This document shows positions 1 through 11,338 of a DNA stretch of 54,527 nucleotides, piece by piece. The notes beneath the pieces were generated by a model. It was not told where the DNA came from, did no database searches, and saw only the letters and a list, made by a program, of their open reading frames with translations. The stretch's first letter is position 1, and every line of letters begins with the position of its first letter. Made by a program: the position numbers and the translations under genes. Origin of the DNA: Slackia sp. (lineage in GTDB: Bacteria > Actinomycetota > Coriobacteriia > Coriobacteriales > Eggerthellaceae); assembly GCA_030525985.1 (NCBI GenBank), contig JAUNDR010000007.1, positions 1 to 54,527 on the forward strand, written 5' to 3'.

Positions 1-1152
1 AGCAGCGTCACCCTCGCCTTCGGCGGCACCCTCCTCGGCAGAACCTTCGCCGGGAACGCCGGGAGCAGCCATCTCAGAGGAAGCGCTCGGGGTAACGCCC
101 GTCGTGTCCACATTGTAGGTCGCATCGGCGGGCATATCGTTGATCACGATGTCGGCGCCCTCTTTGTACTCCTTGTACCAGTCGCTATACGCCTGGTTCC
201 TGCTGGAGGTTTCGACCGACTTCTTGATGTTGTCGGCGAATTCCGTCGGAATCTGATCCATCGCGGTCACCTCTTCAGGAGCGGTGAACACGTCGGTGCA
301 TTTGATGATGTGAATGCCGTACGTCGTCGTCACAAGACCGCTGACTTCGTCTTTCTCAAGGTCATTGAGGGCGGTCTGATACTCCTCGACAAAAGAGGTC
401 AGCTTATCCCAACCCACATTGCCGCCGTCGACCTTGGAGCCCTCGTCGGTAGAGTATTGCGAGGCCGCCTCGGCGAAATCGAGCTCGCCGGCATTGATTT
501 TTTCGAGAACTTCCTGGGCCGTCGCCTGATCATCGGAGGCGAACAGGATATGGCTGGATTTCTTGGCGCCGTCGTAAGCCGATGCGTACATCTGGGCATA
601 CTGCAGCAGCTCCTCTTCAGCGGGCTCGCTCGGGGCTGCGACCTTGTCTTTCAAGCCGGCTTCGGTGAGATTCAGCCTGATCATATCGCGGTACTCGTCT
701 TCAGTGACGCCAACCGACTGGAGGGCCTTGTCCCATTCCTCATCGGACTGGTAATAGCCGCGCATGGTGGAAATCTGCTCGTCGACCTGGGCATCGTCGA
801 CCTTCACGCCGTTTTCCTCGGCCGCCTGGCGAATGAGCTCCTGGCTTACGTAGTAATCGATGACCTGTTCGCGAACGGTCTTCGCATCAAGACCGTTGTC
901 GACCATCCACTGCGCCCACGCGGAATCTTCGGTCAGGGCGTTGGAGGAGCGGAAATCGTCGATGTAGGCAACGATGGCCTTCTCGCCGATTTCGGTTCCA
1001 TTGACGGTAGCGGCGACACCGCCCGACACGTCGCTGATGTCGATGCCCGAAGAATCGGAGTTCGATTCGGTCGAGCACGCCGCAAGACCGAGACCGCACG
1101 TGATCGCCAAAGCGGCGGCAAGAGCGCCCCTTAACAAGCCGGAAGTCTTCAT
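1..1152 (-). CDS. PrsA/SurA-like peptidyl-prolyl isomerase lipoprotein (3' end beyond window)
   Basis: An open frame of 384 codons runs from ATG at 1152 off the left edge with no stop. The start has an AGAGGTG ribosome site seven bases upstream. The product begins with a lipoprotein signal peptide (MKTSGLLRGALAAALA, lipobox LAAC near residue 26), so it should be exported, lipidated and held on the outer face of the membrane. A SurA-N-like helical region follows (residues about 40-170, including EQVIDYYVSQELIRQAA), then a parvulin rotamase domain at about 190-285, recognised from SSHILFASDDQATAQEVLEKI, FAEAASQYSTDEGSKVDGG and TYGIHIIKC. The tail after residue 340 is Gly/Ala/Glu rich. The family folds or isomerises prolines in exported proteins. 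It is transcribed alone as far as can be seen, downstream of typA. The family is clear; whether it acts as PrsA proper is inferred. Confidence 0.88.
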   Translation of the reverse strand, partial: MKTSGLLRGALAAALAITCGLGLAACSTESNSDSSGIDISDVSGGVAATVNGTEIGEKAIVAYIDDFRSSNALTEDSAWAQWMVDNGLDAKTVREQVIDYYVSQELIRQAAEENGVKVDDAQVDEQISTMRGYYQSDEEWDKALQSVGVTEDEYRDMIRLNLTEAGLKDKVAAPSEPAEEELLQYAQMYASAYDGAKKSSHILFASDDQATAQEVLEKINAGELDFAEAASQYSTDEGSKVDGGNVGWDKLTSFVEEYQTALNDLEKDEVSGLVTTTYGIHIIKCTDVFTAPEEVTAMDQIPTEFADNIKKSVETSSRNQAYSDWYKEYKEGADIVINDMPADATYNVDTTGVTPSASSEMAAPGVPGEGSAEEGAAEGEGDAA

Positions 1153-1391
1153 GAGTCACACCTCTCGAAACAGAAATAACGAGGATCTTTTCCTCGGTGT
1201 CAGCGTCCGTATTGTGCCACACACCCCATAAGCCGATAAGGTGTCCACAATACACCCATAACGGCGCGCCTTTTCGGCTCATGCGCCCAAAGCGACGGGC
1301 GGGCGCCCTGACCGGCCGAGATGGGAAAACCCGTGAAACGGCCGCCGCCCGTCGAGCAAGAGTACGGCAACCCCGCCGACGCCGCAGACGA

Positions 1392-1424
1392 CGAAGGCGG
1401 GCCGCTTGCGCGCGCCCGCCTTCG
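1392..1424 (-). terminator. Hairpin downstream of typA
   Basis: CGAAGGCGGGC (1392-1402) pairs perfectly with GCCCGCCTTCG (1414-1424) across an 11-base loop, 21 bases past the typA stop. There is no good T-run on the minus strand, so it may act with Rho or only protect the transcript end. Confidence 0.45.
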
Positions 1425-1445
1425 AATAAGCACCCTGGACCGGGT

Positions 1446-3257
1446 TTATTTCTTGTTGGCCTTACGACGATCGACTGCCGAAAGCAGACGTTTGCGCAGG
1501 CGGATGCTCTGAGGGGTCACCTCGACGAGCTCGTCGTCCTCGATGTACTCGAGGGCCTCCTCCAGCGTGAAGGTGATGGGCGGCGTGAGCTGGATCGCCT
1601 TGTCCGCGCTCGAGGAACGCTGGTTGCCGAGCGATTTCGCCTTCTCGACGTTGACGACCATATCGCCTTCTTTGGCGCTTTCGCCCACGATCATACCCTC
1701 GTAGCATTCATCGCCAGGACTGACGAACAGGCGGCCGCGCTCCTGCAGGGTGTCGAGAGCGTACGCAACGGCCTTGCCGGTGCTCATGGCGATCATGCCG
1801 CCATTCTTGCGACCCGCCATCTCGCCGGAATACGGACCGTACTCGCGGAAGTGGTGGAACAGGATGCCTTCTCCGTGGCTTACGTTAAGCACGCGGGTCT
1901 TCAGACCCATGGTGCCGCGGGAGGGGATGCGGAAGGTGAGGTGCGTCATGGTCTCGTCGGTCACCATGTCCTCCATGATGCCGCCCGCCGTGCCCAAAAC
2001 CTCGATCACCTTGCCGGCGTAATCGTTGGGAACGTCGACCGTGGCCTCCTCGATCGGCTCGAGCTTGTTGCCATGCTCGTCGGTCTTGTACACGACCTGG
2101 GGACGACCGACCTGGAACTCGAAGCCCTCGCGACGCATCGTCTCCATGAGGACGGACAGATGCAAAACGCCGCGACCCGCCACGCGCACGCCGGAGTGGT
2201 CCTCGGTCTCCTCGATGCGCATGGAGATGTTGCTCTCCTTCTCGCGCATCAGGCGCTCTTTGAGCTGGCGCGCACCGACGATATCACCTTCGCGGCCGAC
2301 GATCGGGCTGGTGGAAGCCTCGAACACGACGGCCATCGTGGGCTCTTCGACGGCGATGGGGGCAAGTTCGACCGGATTCTCGCGGTCGGTGATGATGTCT
2401 CCGATGTCGGCATCCTCGATGCCGATGACCGCGATGATGTCGCCCGCCTGAGCCTCGGTGACCTCGGCTTTTCCAAGGTTCTCGAAGGTGTACACCTTGC
2501 GGACCTGGGCGTTGTATTCGCTGCCGTCGGCCTTCTTCACCAAGACGAGCTCTTTTTCGTGCATGACGCCGCTATGCAGACGGCCGATGCCGATGCGGCC
2601 CTCGTAGCTGCTGTGATCGATCGTGCAAACCTGCAAGGCGACGGGCGCATCCACTTCCACCTCGGGAGCAGGAATCTCTTTCAGGATGGTGTCGAGCAGG
2701 GGAATCATGTCCATGTTGCCGTCTTCCGGCTCGAAACGGGCATAGCCGTTCACAGCGGAAGCGTACACGACGGGGAAATCGAGCTGCTCGTCGGTGGCGC
2801 CGAGCTCGACCATCAGGTCGAACACCTTGTCGACCGCAGCATGCGGATCGGCATTGGGGCGGTCGATCTTGTTCACAACCACCACGATGCGCAGGCCGAG
2901 CTCGAGCGCATGGGACAAAACGAAACGGGTCTGCGGCTTCGGGCCCTCATAGGCGTCCACGATCAGAAGCGCACCATCGGCCATATTCAGCACGCGCTCC
3001 ACCTCGCCGCCGAAATCGGCGTGACCCGGGGTGTCGATGACGTTGATCTTGGTGTCTTTGTACTGAATGGAGATGTTCTTCGACAAAATGGTAATGCCGC
3101 GCTCACGCTCCTGGTCGTTGCTGTCGAGCACGCGCTCTTCGACCTGCTGGTTGCTGCGGAACACGTTGGCGGCTCCGAGCAGGCGGTCGACCATCGTCGT
3201 CTTGCCGTGGTCGACGTGTGCGATGATGGCCACGTTGCGAATCTGTTCTTGCTTCAT
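1446..3257 (-). CDS. typA: Ribosome-associated GTPase TypA/BipA
   Basis: A 603-residue translational GTPase of the EF-G/LepA class that binds the 70S ribosome and helps 50S assembly and stress adaptation. Residues 1-200 carry the G domain: P-loop AHVDHGKTT, switch/G2-G3 region ending in DTPGHADF, and the G4 motif NKID in [20 protein letters not shown]. Domain II follows, then EF-G-like domains III and V and the TypA-specific C-terminal domain ([34 protein letters not shown]). Length is normal for the family. The start at 3257 is preferred over an in-frame ATG at 3272 because it overlaps the stop of the upstream J-domain gene as ATGA and has a GGAAGAAG ribosome site. The two genes therefore appear translationally coupled. 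Confidence 0.97.
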   Translation of the reverse strand: MKQEQIRNVAIIAHVDHGKTTMVDRLLGAANVFRSNQQVEERVLDSNDQERERGITILSKNISIQYKDTKINVIDTPGHADFGGEVERVLNMADGALLIVDAYEGPKPQTRFVLSHALELGLRIVVVVNKIDRPNADPHAAVDKVFDLMVELGATDEQLDFPVVYASAVNGYARFEPEDGNMDMIPLLDTILKEIPAPEVEVDAPVALQVCTIDHSSYEGRIGIGRLHSGVMHEKELVLVKKADGSEYNAQVRKVYTFENLGKAEVTEAQAGDIIAVIGIEDADIGDIITDRENPVELAPIAVEEPTMAVVFEASTSPIVGREGDIVGARQLKERLMREKESNISMRIEETEDHSGVRVAGRGVLHLSVLMETMRREGFEFQVGRPQVVYKTDEHGNKLEPIEEATVDVPNDYAGKVIEVLGTAGGIMEDMVTDETMTHLTFRIPSRGTMGLKTRVLNVSHGEGILFHHFREYGPYSGEMAGRKNGGMIAMSTGKAVAYALDTLQERGRLFVSPGDECYEGMIVGESAKEGDMVVNVEKAKSLGNQRSSSADKAIQLTPPITFTLEEALEYIEDDELVEVTPQSIRLRKRLLSAVDRRKANKK

Positions 3258-3793
3258 CGGTCTTCTTCCCAATCTTCTTCCAGTTGGCGTTTCTGCATAT
3301 CTATTTCTTTAAGGTGATCGTTGATGGTGGAGATATTCTGGCATGCCGAAATCAACGAGACGATGCCCCAGATGATCAACGTGCCGGCAATGCCTGCGAT
3401 CCAAATAATACGGCGGCCGACAATGGCGCCGATAATTCCGGCGGCCATCATGACGAGGGCATTGCGCCGTTCGTCGTAAACGGCGTCGCGCTGCGCCATC
3501 AGTTGCGTGCGCGCGGCGGCGAGGCCTGCGAGCTGAGCCTCCGCATACGACACCGAGCGCGAACGGGCTTCTTGCGAGCCGTTCGGCGCTTTGGCCCCTC
3601 GACCCGTCCGCAAGAAATCGTAAGCATCCTGCAAGCGCTTGAACTGCTCGGTCGCACGCTCTTGAAGCTTTTTGTTTCCCGCAAAACGGTCGGGATGAAG
3701 AATCTGCACGCATTCCTTGTAGGCGGTTTTGATGTCCTGCGCCGTAGCATCGTCATCGAGGCCGAGAATATTAAGCGCTTCGATACGATTCAC
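3254..3793 (-). CDS. J-domain membrane protein (DnaJ-like)
   Basis: A 179-residue protein starting at GTG 3793 behind an AAAGGAG ribosome site; longer in-frame starts lack one. Residues 1-70 form a J domain with the HPD motif in QILHPDRF, the loop that stimulates Hsp70/DnaK ATPase. After a short linker two closely spaced hydrophobic helices (about 110-150, ALVMMAAGIIGAIVG and WIAGIAGTLIIWGIVSLI) suggest anchoring in the membrane, and a short basic/acidic tail ends the protein. The zinc-finger and substrate domains of true DnaJ are missing, so this is a type III J protein that would recruit DnaK to a membrane site. It overlaps typA by four bases (ATGA). Partner and client are unknown. Confidence 0.85.
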   Translation of the reverse strand: MNRIEALNILGLDDDATAQDIKTAYKECVQILHPDRFAGNKKLQERATEQFKRLQDAYDFLRTGRGAKAPNGSQEARSRSVSYAEAQLAGLAAARTQLMAQRDAVYDERRNALVMMAAGIIGAIVGRRIIWIAGIAGTLIIWGIVSLISACQNISTINDHLKEIDMQKRQLEEDWEEDR

Positions 3794-3844
3794 GCCGCTC
3801 CTTTCGTCCGCATACCTTCCCGCCGTCGTTTTCAACGGCGTGCC

Positions 3845-3873
3845 ATTATAGCATCGCCCGAGATAACGCAATG
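3845..3873 (-). promoter_or_regulatory. Probable promoter of the J-domain/typA operon
   Basis: On the minus strand a perfect TATAAT lies at 3850-3845. The best -35 is TTGCGT at 3871-3866 with a short 15-base spacer. It sits about 50 bases before the GTG start. The rest of 3794-4000 is purine-rich and shows no gene. Confidence 0.5.
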
Positions 3874-4000
3874 AATTCCCAGGAAAAGCCCGGAGAGGCG
3901 GCAAGGGGGGGAGCGAAGCGCGAAAGAGGAAAGACGCGCAGCCCCAAGGCGATGCGGCAAGGTGCGATCGGGGAACCATCGGCGAAGAGGAAAAAAGCGT

Positions 4001-4037
4001 GGAAAAGAAAATCGCAGGCCCGAAACGAACCTGCGAT
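4001..4037 (-). terminator. Intrinsic terminator of tRNA-Ala
   Basis: ATCGCAGG (4011-4018) and CCTGCGAT (4030-4037) form an 8-bp stem. On the minus strand it is followed by TTTCTTTTCC, a T-rich tract, nine bases past the tRNA-Ala 3' end. Confidence 0.75.
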
Positions 4038-4045
4038 GTCATTCA

Positions 4046-4121
4046 TGGTGGAGCTTAGGGGGATCGAACCCCTGACCTCAGGCTTGCAAAGCCCGCGCTC
4101 TCCCAGCTGAGCTAAAGCCCC
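4046..4121 (-). tRNA. tRNA-Ala (anticodon UGC)
   Basis: Read on the minus strand, 4121 begins GGGGCTTTAGCTCAGC and the gene ends in an encoded CCA at 4046. Acceptor stem GGGGCTT/AAGCTCC pairs fully with one G-U. The anticodon stem encloses a loop with TGC and the T arm carries GTTCGATCC. Length is 76 bases. It lies downstream of tRNA-Ile, a pair usually found in rRNA spacers, but no rRNA is present here. Confidence 0.97.
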
Positions 4122-4144
4122 ATAAAGGGATGCACTTACAATAA

Positions 4145-4178
4145 ACGCTCCACCGGCTCGTGGCTCACGGTGGAGCGT
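4145..4178 (-). terminator. Hairpin between tRNA-Ile and tRNA-Ala
   Basis: CGCTCCACCG (4146-4155) pairs perfectly with CGGTGGAGCG (4168-4177), extended by one A-T pair. Read in the tRNA direction it is followed by TTATTGT, so it looks like an intrinsic terminator (or a processing hairpin) 15 bases after tRNA-Ile. One arm resembles the 3' end of tRNA-Ala (GCTCCACC). Confidence 0.55.
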
Positions 4179-4192
4179 CTATTCGTTGCGGA

Positions 4193-4269
<77 letters not shown>

Positions 4270-4288
4270 GCAAGAAAAGTGCTCCGCT

Positions 4289-4318
4289 ATAATACGACAG
4301 GTCTAGCAATTTATGCAA
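4289..4318 (-). promoter_or_regulatory. Promoter of tRNA-Ile
   Basis: On the minus strand TTGCAT (4318-4313) and TATTAT (4294-4289) are 18 bases apart, with the -10 ending 19 bases before the mature tRNA 5' end. Confidence 0.65.
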
Positions 4319-4374
4319 GAACTATTTTGAAAAAAATTCCGATTTTTAAAGAAAAGCATTCCCATCTGGGAAAA

Positions 4375-4408
4375 CGCCAAAAAAGAAACGAGGACCCAGG
4401 AGTCCTCG
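4375..4408 (-). terminator. Intrinsic terminator of gyrA
   Basis: CGAGGAC (4389-4395) pairs with GTCCTCG (4402-4408). On the minus strand it is followed by TTTCTTTTTTGG. It lies 43 bases beyond the gyrA stop and separates gyrA from the tRNA pair. Confidence 0.85.
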
Positions 4409-4450
4409 CTTCTTTGGCGATACTGCGCACGATGCATGCGGAGCAGAATC

Positions 4451-7015
4451 CTAGTCGGTTTCGGCGCCTTCCAGCTCGTCGTCGTCCTCATCGGCGGAGG
4501 CGATCAGCGACGTCTGATTCGGGTCCACCGCCGATGCGTCGGCAGCCTTCTTCGCGCGCTTCTTGGAGGAATCGGCGGCAACGGCCACGGCAGTCACGCG
4601 GTCGGTGTCGGCGACGTTCATCACGCGCACGCCCTGGGTGGAGCGGCCCAGCTGGCTCACGTCCTCGACGGGGGTGCGGATAACGACGCCCTCCTCGGAA
4701 ATGATCATCAGCTCGCCTTCCGGCTTGACCACCTTCATCGCCGTCAGAAGACCCTTTTTCGCCGTCATGCTGATGGTGAAGACGCCTTGGCCGCCACGAT
4801 GGTGCTCGGGATACTCCGATACGGGGGTGCGCTTGCCGTAGCCCTTCTCGGTAATGACGAACAGCTCGGTATCGGGACGGGCGATTTCCATGCCCAGCAC
4901 CTTCACGCCCGCAGGTACCGTCATGCCGCGCACGCCCATGGTGTCGCGACCCATCGCGCGCGCTTCGGATTCATCCCACATGATGGCCTTGCCGGCGCTC
5001 GAAACCATCATGACCTTCTCGTCCTGCTTCACGCGGCGCACAGCGATCAGGCTATCGCCGTCTTTCAAGTTGATGGCGATCAGGCCGTCGCGGCGCGTGC
5101 GGTCGTACAGGCTCATGGAAGTCTTCTTCACCATGCCCTGCTCGGTGCCGAACATGAGGAACTCGTCTTCGGGGAAGTCCTTCGTGGCGATGATCGCCGA
5201 AATGGTCTCGCCCTTGGCGAGCGGCAGCAGATTCACGATGGCCGTGCCGCGTGCATGGCGGCTTGCCTCGGGAAGCTCGTAAACCTTCAGGCGATACACC
5301 TTGCCGGCGGTGGAGAAGAACAGCATGTAGCTGTGGGTCGACGCCACGAACAGATGCTCGACGAAGTCGTTGTCTTTCAGATTCACGCCCTGCATACCCT
5401 TGCCGCCGCGCTTCTGCTGGCGATAGGTGGCAACGGGCAAACGCTTGACGTAGCCCGCCTTGGTCACCGTGACCACCATGTCCTCTTCGGCGATCAGGTC
5501 TTCCACGTCGAGGTCTTTCGCCTCGGCGGCGAGGCGCGTGCGGCGAGGCGTATTGAACTTGCCGCGAATCTCCTGCAGCTCCTCTTTGATGACCTGACGC
5601 ATGAGCGTCTCGTCGGAGAGGATCTGCTTGTAGTAAGCGATTTTCTCGCGCAGCTCGTTCAACTCGTCCTCGAGTTTATGGCGCTCCAAGCCGGTCAGGC
5701 GGCGCAGACGCATCTCGAGGATGGCGGCGGTTTGCGCCTCGGAAAGGCCGAAGCGCTCCATCAGCTTGGCGGATGCCTCCTTGTCGGTCTGCGACCCGCG
5801 GATGATGGCGATGACCTCGTCGATGTTGTCGAGAGCGACGAGCAAGCCTTCCAGGATATGGGCGCGCTCTTCGGCCTTGCGCAGGTCGTAGCGCGTGCGG
5901 CGCATGATGACGTCTTCCTGGTGCTTGATGTAGTGATGCAGCATTTCCTTGAGCGACAGGGTATGCGGCACGCCGTCGACGAGGGCGAGCATGTTCACGC
6001 CCCAACCGACCTGAAGCTGCGTATGCTTGTAAAGCTTGTTGAGCACGACCTGGGGAATGGCGTTCTGCTTCAGGTCGATGATGATATCCACCGGGCTGTT
6101 GCGGTCGGCGCCGTCATGCACGTTGGAAACCTCGGGAAGCTTCTTCTCGCGAATGAGGTCGCCGAGCTTCGTCATCAGATTGGTACGGTTGACCTGGTAG
6201 GGAATCTCCGTGATGACGATGGAGCTTTTGCCGTTCTTGCCTTCCACGATCTTATGCTTGGCGCGGATGGTCAGGCTGCCGCGGCCCGTTTCGTATGCGT
6301 CGATGATGCCCTTGCGGCCCATGATGATGCCGCCTGTCGGGAAGTCGGGGCCGGGAAGAACCGTCATCAGTTCCTCGGTCGTGACATCGGGATTGTCGAG
6401 CATCATGCAGGCGGCGTCGATCGTCTCGCCCAGGTTATGGGGCGGGATATTCGTCGCCATGCCGACGGCGATGCCGTTGCTGCCGTTGACCAGCAGGTTC
6501 GGGAAGCGAGCAGGAAGAACCTCGGGCTCCTGCAGGCTCTCGTCGTAATTGGGGCGCCAGTCCACGGTTTCCTTCTCAAGGTCGCGCAGGAGTTCCATGG
6601 CGGGCTTGGCAAGACGCGCCTCGGTGTAACGCATAGCGGCGGCGCTGTCGCCGTCGATGCTGCCGAAGTTGCCGTGGCCGTCCACCAAAGGAACGCGCAT
6701 GGAGAAGTCCTGGGCAAGACGCACCATGGTGTCATACACCGCGGAATCGCCATGAGGATGGTATTTGCCGATCACGTCGCCGACGGTACGCGCAGACTTG
6801 CTGTGCGGACGATTGGGCGTGATGCCGCTGTCGTACATCGCGTACAGAATGCGGCGATGCACGGGCTTGAGTCCGTCGCGCACGTCGGGCAGAGCGCGCG
6901 ACATGATGACGCTCATCGAATACTCGAGGAACGAAGTGCGCATCTCATTACCGAGCTCGGCGGCTTTGATGCCGGCGGCGCCGGAATCGATATCGTCGAA
7001 ATTCTTTTCAGCCAC
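4451..7015 (-). CDS. gyrA: DNA gyrase subunit A
   Basis: An 854-residue subunit of the A2B2 gyrase that breaks and rejoins DNA and introduces negative supercoils. The catalytic tyrosine is Y130 in [10 protein letters not shown]. The quinolone region [11 protein letters not shown] has Ser91 and Asp95, the usual drug-sensitive residues. The C-terminal wrapping domain carries a GyrA-box variant [11 protein letters not shown], essential for true supercoiling and distinguishing it from ParC. The end is a Lys/Ala then acidic tail (about 40 residues). The start is GTG at 7015 with GGAGGA seven bases upstream. Genes gyrB and gyrA are separated by 434 bases, more than usual, and that gap carries a parS site and a structured repeat. 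Confidence 0.98.
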   Translation of the reverse strand: MAEKNFDDIDSGAAGIKAAELGNEMRTSFLEYSMSVIMSRALPDVRDGLKPVHRRILYAMYDSGITPNRPHSKSARTVGDVIGKYHPHGDSAVYDTMVRLAQDFSMRVPLVDGHGNFGSIDGDSAAAMRYTEARLAKPAMELLRDLEKETVDWRPNYDESLQEPEVLPARFPNLLVNGSNGIAVGMATNIPPHNLGETIDAACMMLDNPDVTTEELMTVLPGPDFPTGGIIMGRKGIIDAYETGRGSLTIRAKHKIVEGKNGKSSIVITEIPYQVNRTNLMTKLGDLIREKKLPEVSNVHDGADRNSPVDIIIDLKQNAIPQVVLNKLYKHTQLQVGWGVNMLALVDGVPHTLSLKEMLHHYIKHQEDVIMRRTRYDLRKAEERAHILEGLLVALDNIDEVIAIIRGSQTDKEASAKLMERFGLSEAQTAAILEMRLRRLTGLERHKLEDELNELREKIAYYKQILSDETLMRQVIKEELQEIRGKFNTPRRTRLAAEAKDLDVEDLIAEEDMVVTVTKAGYVKRLPVATYRQQKRGGKGMQGVNLKDNDFVEHLFVASTHSYMLFFSTAGKVYRLKVYELPEASRHARGTAIVNLLPLAKGETISAIIATKDFPEDEFLMFGTEQGMVKKTSMSLYDRTRRDGLIAINLKDGDSLIAVRRVKQDEKVMMVSSAGKAIMWDESEARAMGRDTMGVRGMTVPAGVKVLGMEIARPDTELFVITEKGYGKRTPVSEYPEHHRGGQGVFTISMTAKKGLLTAMKVVKPEGELMIISEEGVVIRTPVEDVSQLGRSTQGVRVMNVADTDRVTAVAVAADSSKKRAKKAADASAVDPNQTSLIASADEDDDELEGAETD

Positions 7016-7074
7016 GATTCTTCCTCCAAAGTAGAAGTCGTAGGTTCGTTAATCAAACAACGCGAAACACGAAG

Positions 7075-7090
7075 CGTTTCACGTGAAACA
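7075..7090. promoter_or_regulatory. parS centromere site (gyrA-gyrB intergenic)
   Basis: CGTTTCACGTGAAACA matches the universal chromosomal parS palindrome TGTTTCACGTGAAACA at 15 of 16 positions. ParB, encoded at 19731, should bind and load here. It lies about 7.9 kb from the origin, on the opposite side from the second site at 18717, so ParB would be loaded on both arms. Confidence 0.92.
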
Positions 7091-7284
7091 AGGGGGGTCG
7101 CAAGGCGGCATCCGATCCGGAAGGGAAGGGCTCCCGATTCGGGGCAACGACCTCGAGCCGCCGATTCCCGCCAGGTCGAAAGCGATGCGCACCAGCGGTG
7201 CGCGAGCCGTAGAGCCTTCCAGGCCGCCGCGGCCAGACGACCGCAACGGCGAAATCTCAACTCCCAGGTCGCCGTTTCGTCCCC

Positions 7285-7449
7285 CCCAGGTCGCCGCAAT
7301 GCAGCGAAAAGCCACCCGGTGCCCCGAATCGGCCCGACTGGCGCAGGAAGCGCACTGCGGTGCGTGACCGGAGCACGGAGGGTCGAGGCGGGGCGCCCGG
7401 CGGCTTTGCAGCGTCGACCCCGTTGCGACGGCCGGAAGACCGTCGCAAC
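7285..7449 (-). repeat. 165-bp structured intergenic repeat, copy A (after gyrB)
   Basis: Read on the minus strand it begins immediately after the gyrB stop with a 10-bp stem GTTGCGACGG/CCGTCGCAAC (7449-7422, loop TCTTCCGG) and ends with GGCGACCTGGG at 7295-7285. Inside is a second stem CGCAC-CGCA-GTGCG followed by CTTCCT. A second copy of almost the same length lies after serA (39369-39534). The first hairpin would act as a terminator-like end for gyrB although it has no T-run. GGCGACCTGGG occurs a second time just beyond the element (7273-7263). The remaining gap down to parS shows no gene. Confidence 0.75.
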
Positions 7450-9402
<1,953 letters not shown>

Positions 9403-9607
9403 CTACTCCTTTTCAAGTTCGTTGAACGGGCAAAACGCCGCCGGATGGAGCGATACGGGAACACGGGCGGGCACGCTGAGGCGCACGCGGATTCCGGTAA
9501 TCGCGCACCGCGATGGAACGCGCCTCCTTCGAGAACCGTTCTGCGCGGCCGCGTCATATCGTTTGGATAGGGATGAAATGACTTTCCGACAACCTGTTCA
9601 TTTTACC

Positions 9608-9630
9608 ACAAAAGGGCGTTTCATACGCCC
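9608..9630 (-). terminator. Intrinsic terminator after the DUF721 gene
   Basis: AAAGGGCGT and ACGCCCTTT (about 9608-9630) form a 9-bp stem with a five-base loop. On the minus strand it continues TTGTGGT. It ends the dnaA-side cluster 34 bases past the DUF721 stop. Confidence 0.75.
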
Positions 9631-9663
9631 TTTCAGCACCGCCATAGAGTAGTTTCACATCCC

Positions 9664-10203
9664 CTATAAGGCTTGGTTTTCGTATTTTTCATCTTCAGAC
9701 TCGGATTTCCATTCCAAATCGGAAATCATCGCCTTCAGCAGCGCAGCGCGCAACCGCTCGTCTTCGATGGCGCGGCATTGGAGCTCGAGTTCCGCGCGTT
9801 TTTCCGGCGGCAATTCGACGCGGCGGCGCTTCTCCCGAAGAGAGGCTCCCGGCTCGCAGCGGAACGGGTAGTTCTTCTTGTACTTTCCCCGCGACACGAG
9901 AATGCGGAAATCGTCGATCTGTTCGTTATGGCGCTCGAGCAGCTTGAGCTTGATCAACTCGCGGCGCGCGTTCAGCTCGGCGGCGAAAAGGCTGTCGTCC
10001 ACATAAACGATCAGCACCCTTTCTTCGCGCTCGTTCACGATATAGACGGCATTGGTGTGGTCGAGGAATATTCCGTCGACCACATCGCGCCACATCTGCT
10101 TCACCTTATTGGCCCGAGCGGCCTTCGCGGCAAGCTCGCTCGAGGCCGCCGACGCGCGCAGCGTTTTCTGCAACGCCGACGAAAACGACTTCATCGAGCC
10201 CAT
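9664..10203 (-). CDS. DUF721/DciA-like protein
   Basis: A 179-residue protein with an N-terminal DUF721 domain (about residues 5-115): conserved VKQMWRDVVDGIFLDHT, then strand ERVLIVYVDDSLFAAELN and RRELIKLKLLERHN. DciA members of this family act as loaders of the replicative helicase DnaB in bacteria lacking DnaC/DnaI, and a DUF721 gene between recF and gyrB is typical of actinobacteria. The C-terminal 60 residues are charged. ATG at 10203 is chosen because GGAGGGAGG lies six bases upstream. It overlaps the end of recF by 13 bases; an alternative ATG at 10194 gives an ATGA overlap but is too far from the ribosome site. Helicase loading is inferred from the family. Confidence 0.85.
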   Translation of the reverse strand: MGSMKSFSSALQKTLRASAASSELAAKAARANKVKQMWRDVVDGIFLDHTNAVYIVNEREERVLIVYVDDSLFAAELNARRELIKLKLLERHNEQIDDFRILVSRGKYKKNYPFRCEPGASLREKRRRVELPPEKRAELELQCRAIEDERLRAALLKAMISDLEWKSESEDEKYENQAL

Positions 10204-11324
10204 ACGCCGCCTCCCTCCAATTCAAGCAACCGCGCCCTTTCAAGCAGCGCGCCGTCGAAGCACGACGTATCCGTAGCGGTGATGAACGTCTGCATGTCGT
10301 TTTCCAAAAGGCCCATCAGGGCATGGCGGCGGCGCACGTCGAGCTCGCTCATCACGTCGTCGAGCAGAAGAACGGGCGCCACACCGAGCATCTCCCGCAC
10401 GATCTCCACCTCGGCTATCTTCCAGGAAAGCACGAGCGAGCGCTGCTGGCCCTGCGAAGCGAACGTCGTCGCATTGCGCCCGTCGATGAAGAACTCGACG
10501 CGATCGCGATGGGGTCCGACGACCGACCGGCGGCGGGCGCGTTCTTCGGCGGCGCGAGACGAAAACGCCTCCGCAAGCGCCGATTGGGCCTCTTCTTTCG
10601 AATACGAAAAGACTCGAGGCGCCGTCTGCGCGGCCTCGCGCGCTTCGTCGCTTTCCCATGAGGGGATATACGAAACGTCGATCCGCTCCCCATCGGCGAG
10701 CGCGGCATACGCCCGCGCCATTCGCGAGGAAAGATTCGCCACGAGCGCGGCGCGATAAAGATACAGCTGTGCCGCCGAAGGAACCAGCATATCGTTCACG
10801 CTTTCGATAAGCAGGGGAGCGGCATCGTCTTTCAAGAGGGCGTTTTTATGCTTCACCAGCCGCTCGAAATCGCGCCTTATGATCCGGTGGCTGCGCGAAA
10901 GCTGGCATCCCAGCAAATCGAGCGCGGCACGACGGTGGGATTGGGCGCCCTTCGCCAAAACGAGGTCGTCGGGCGAAAAAGCGACGGACGGCAGCAATCC
11001 CTGAAGGTCGTGCACCGCTTTTTTCTTCCCATTGAGGGAATACGCCCTGCTTTTAAGCCCGATATCGGCACGCACGGTCAGATCGCGCGTCGACGAAACC
11101 ATATGGGCGACGATGCTCGCAGACGGGCAACCCCACCGGATGAGCTCGCTTGCAGGCGCGTTGCGAAACGACCCGAATGCGGTAACGAGCTGCATGCCTT
11201 CGACTACGTTGGTCTTTCCGACCGCGTTCGGCCCGATGAGTACGGTCAACCCATCGAGCCGATCGACGGAAAACGATTCATAGCTGCGAAAATTCCGGAA
11301 TTGTATGCCTTCGAGACGAAGCAC
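10191..11324 (-). CDS. recF: DNA replication and repair protein RecF
   Basis: A 377-residue SMC-like ABC ATPase that helps load RecA at gaps. Walker A is GPNAVGKTN near residue 31; the Walker B and D-loop region is PVLLLDDVMSELD near residue 325; the signature region is GQQRSLVLSWK. It begins LRLEGIQFRNFRSYESFSV, the usual RecF N terminus. The start codon is GTG at 11324, 14 bases after the dnaN stop, so dnaN-recF-DUF721 look like one transcript. Length is normal. Confidence 0.96.
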   Translation of the reverse strand: MLRLEGIQFRNFRSYESFSVDRLDGLTVLIGPNAVGKTNVVEGMQLVTAFGSFRNAPASELIRWGCPSASIVAHMVSSTRDLTVRADIGLKSRAYSLNGKKKAVHDLQGLLPSVAFSPDDLVLAKGAQSHRRAALDLLGCQLSRSHRIIRRDFERLVKHKNALLKDDAAPLLIESVNDMLVPSAAQLYLYRAALVANLSSRMARAYAALADGERIDVSYIPSWESDEAREAAQTAPRVFSYSKEEAQSALAEAFSSRAAEERARRRSVVGPHRDRVEFFIDGRNATTFASQGQQRSLVLSWKIAEVEIVREMLGVAPVLLLDDVMSELDVRRRHALMGLLENDMQTFITATDTSCFDGALLERARLLELEGGGVWAR

Positions 11325-11338
11325 CGCGAACGCCCGCC

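Noticed and set aside
7091..7284. Small ORFs in the gyrA-gyrB gap
   Set aside because: None has a ribosome site or protein-like composition; the gap is better explained by parS and the repeat.
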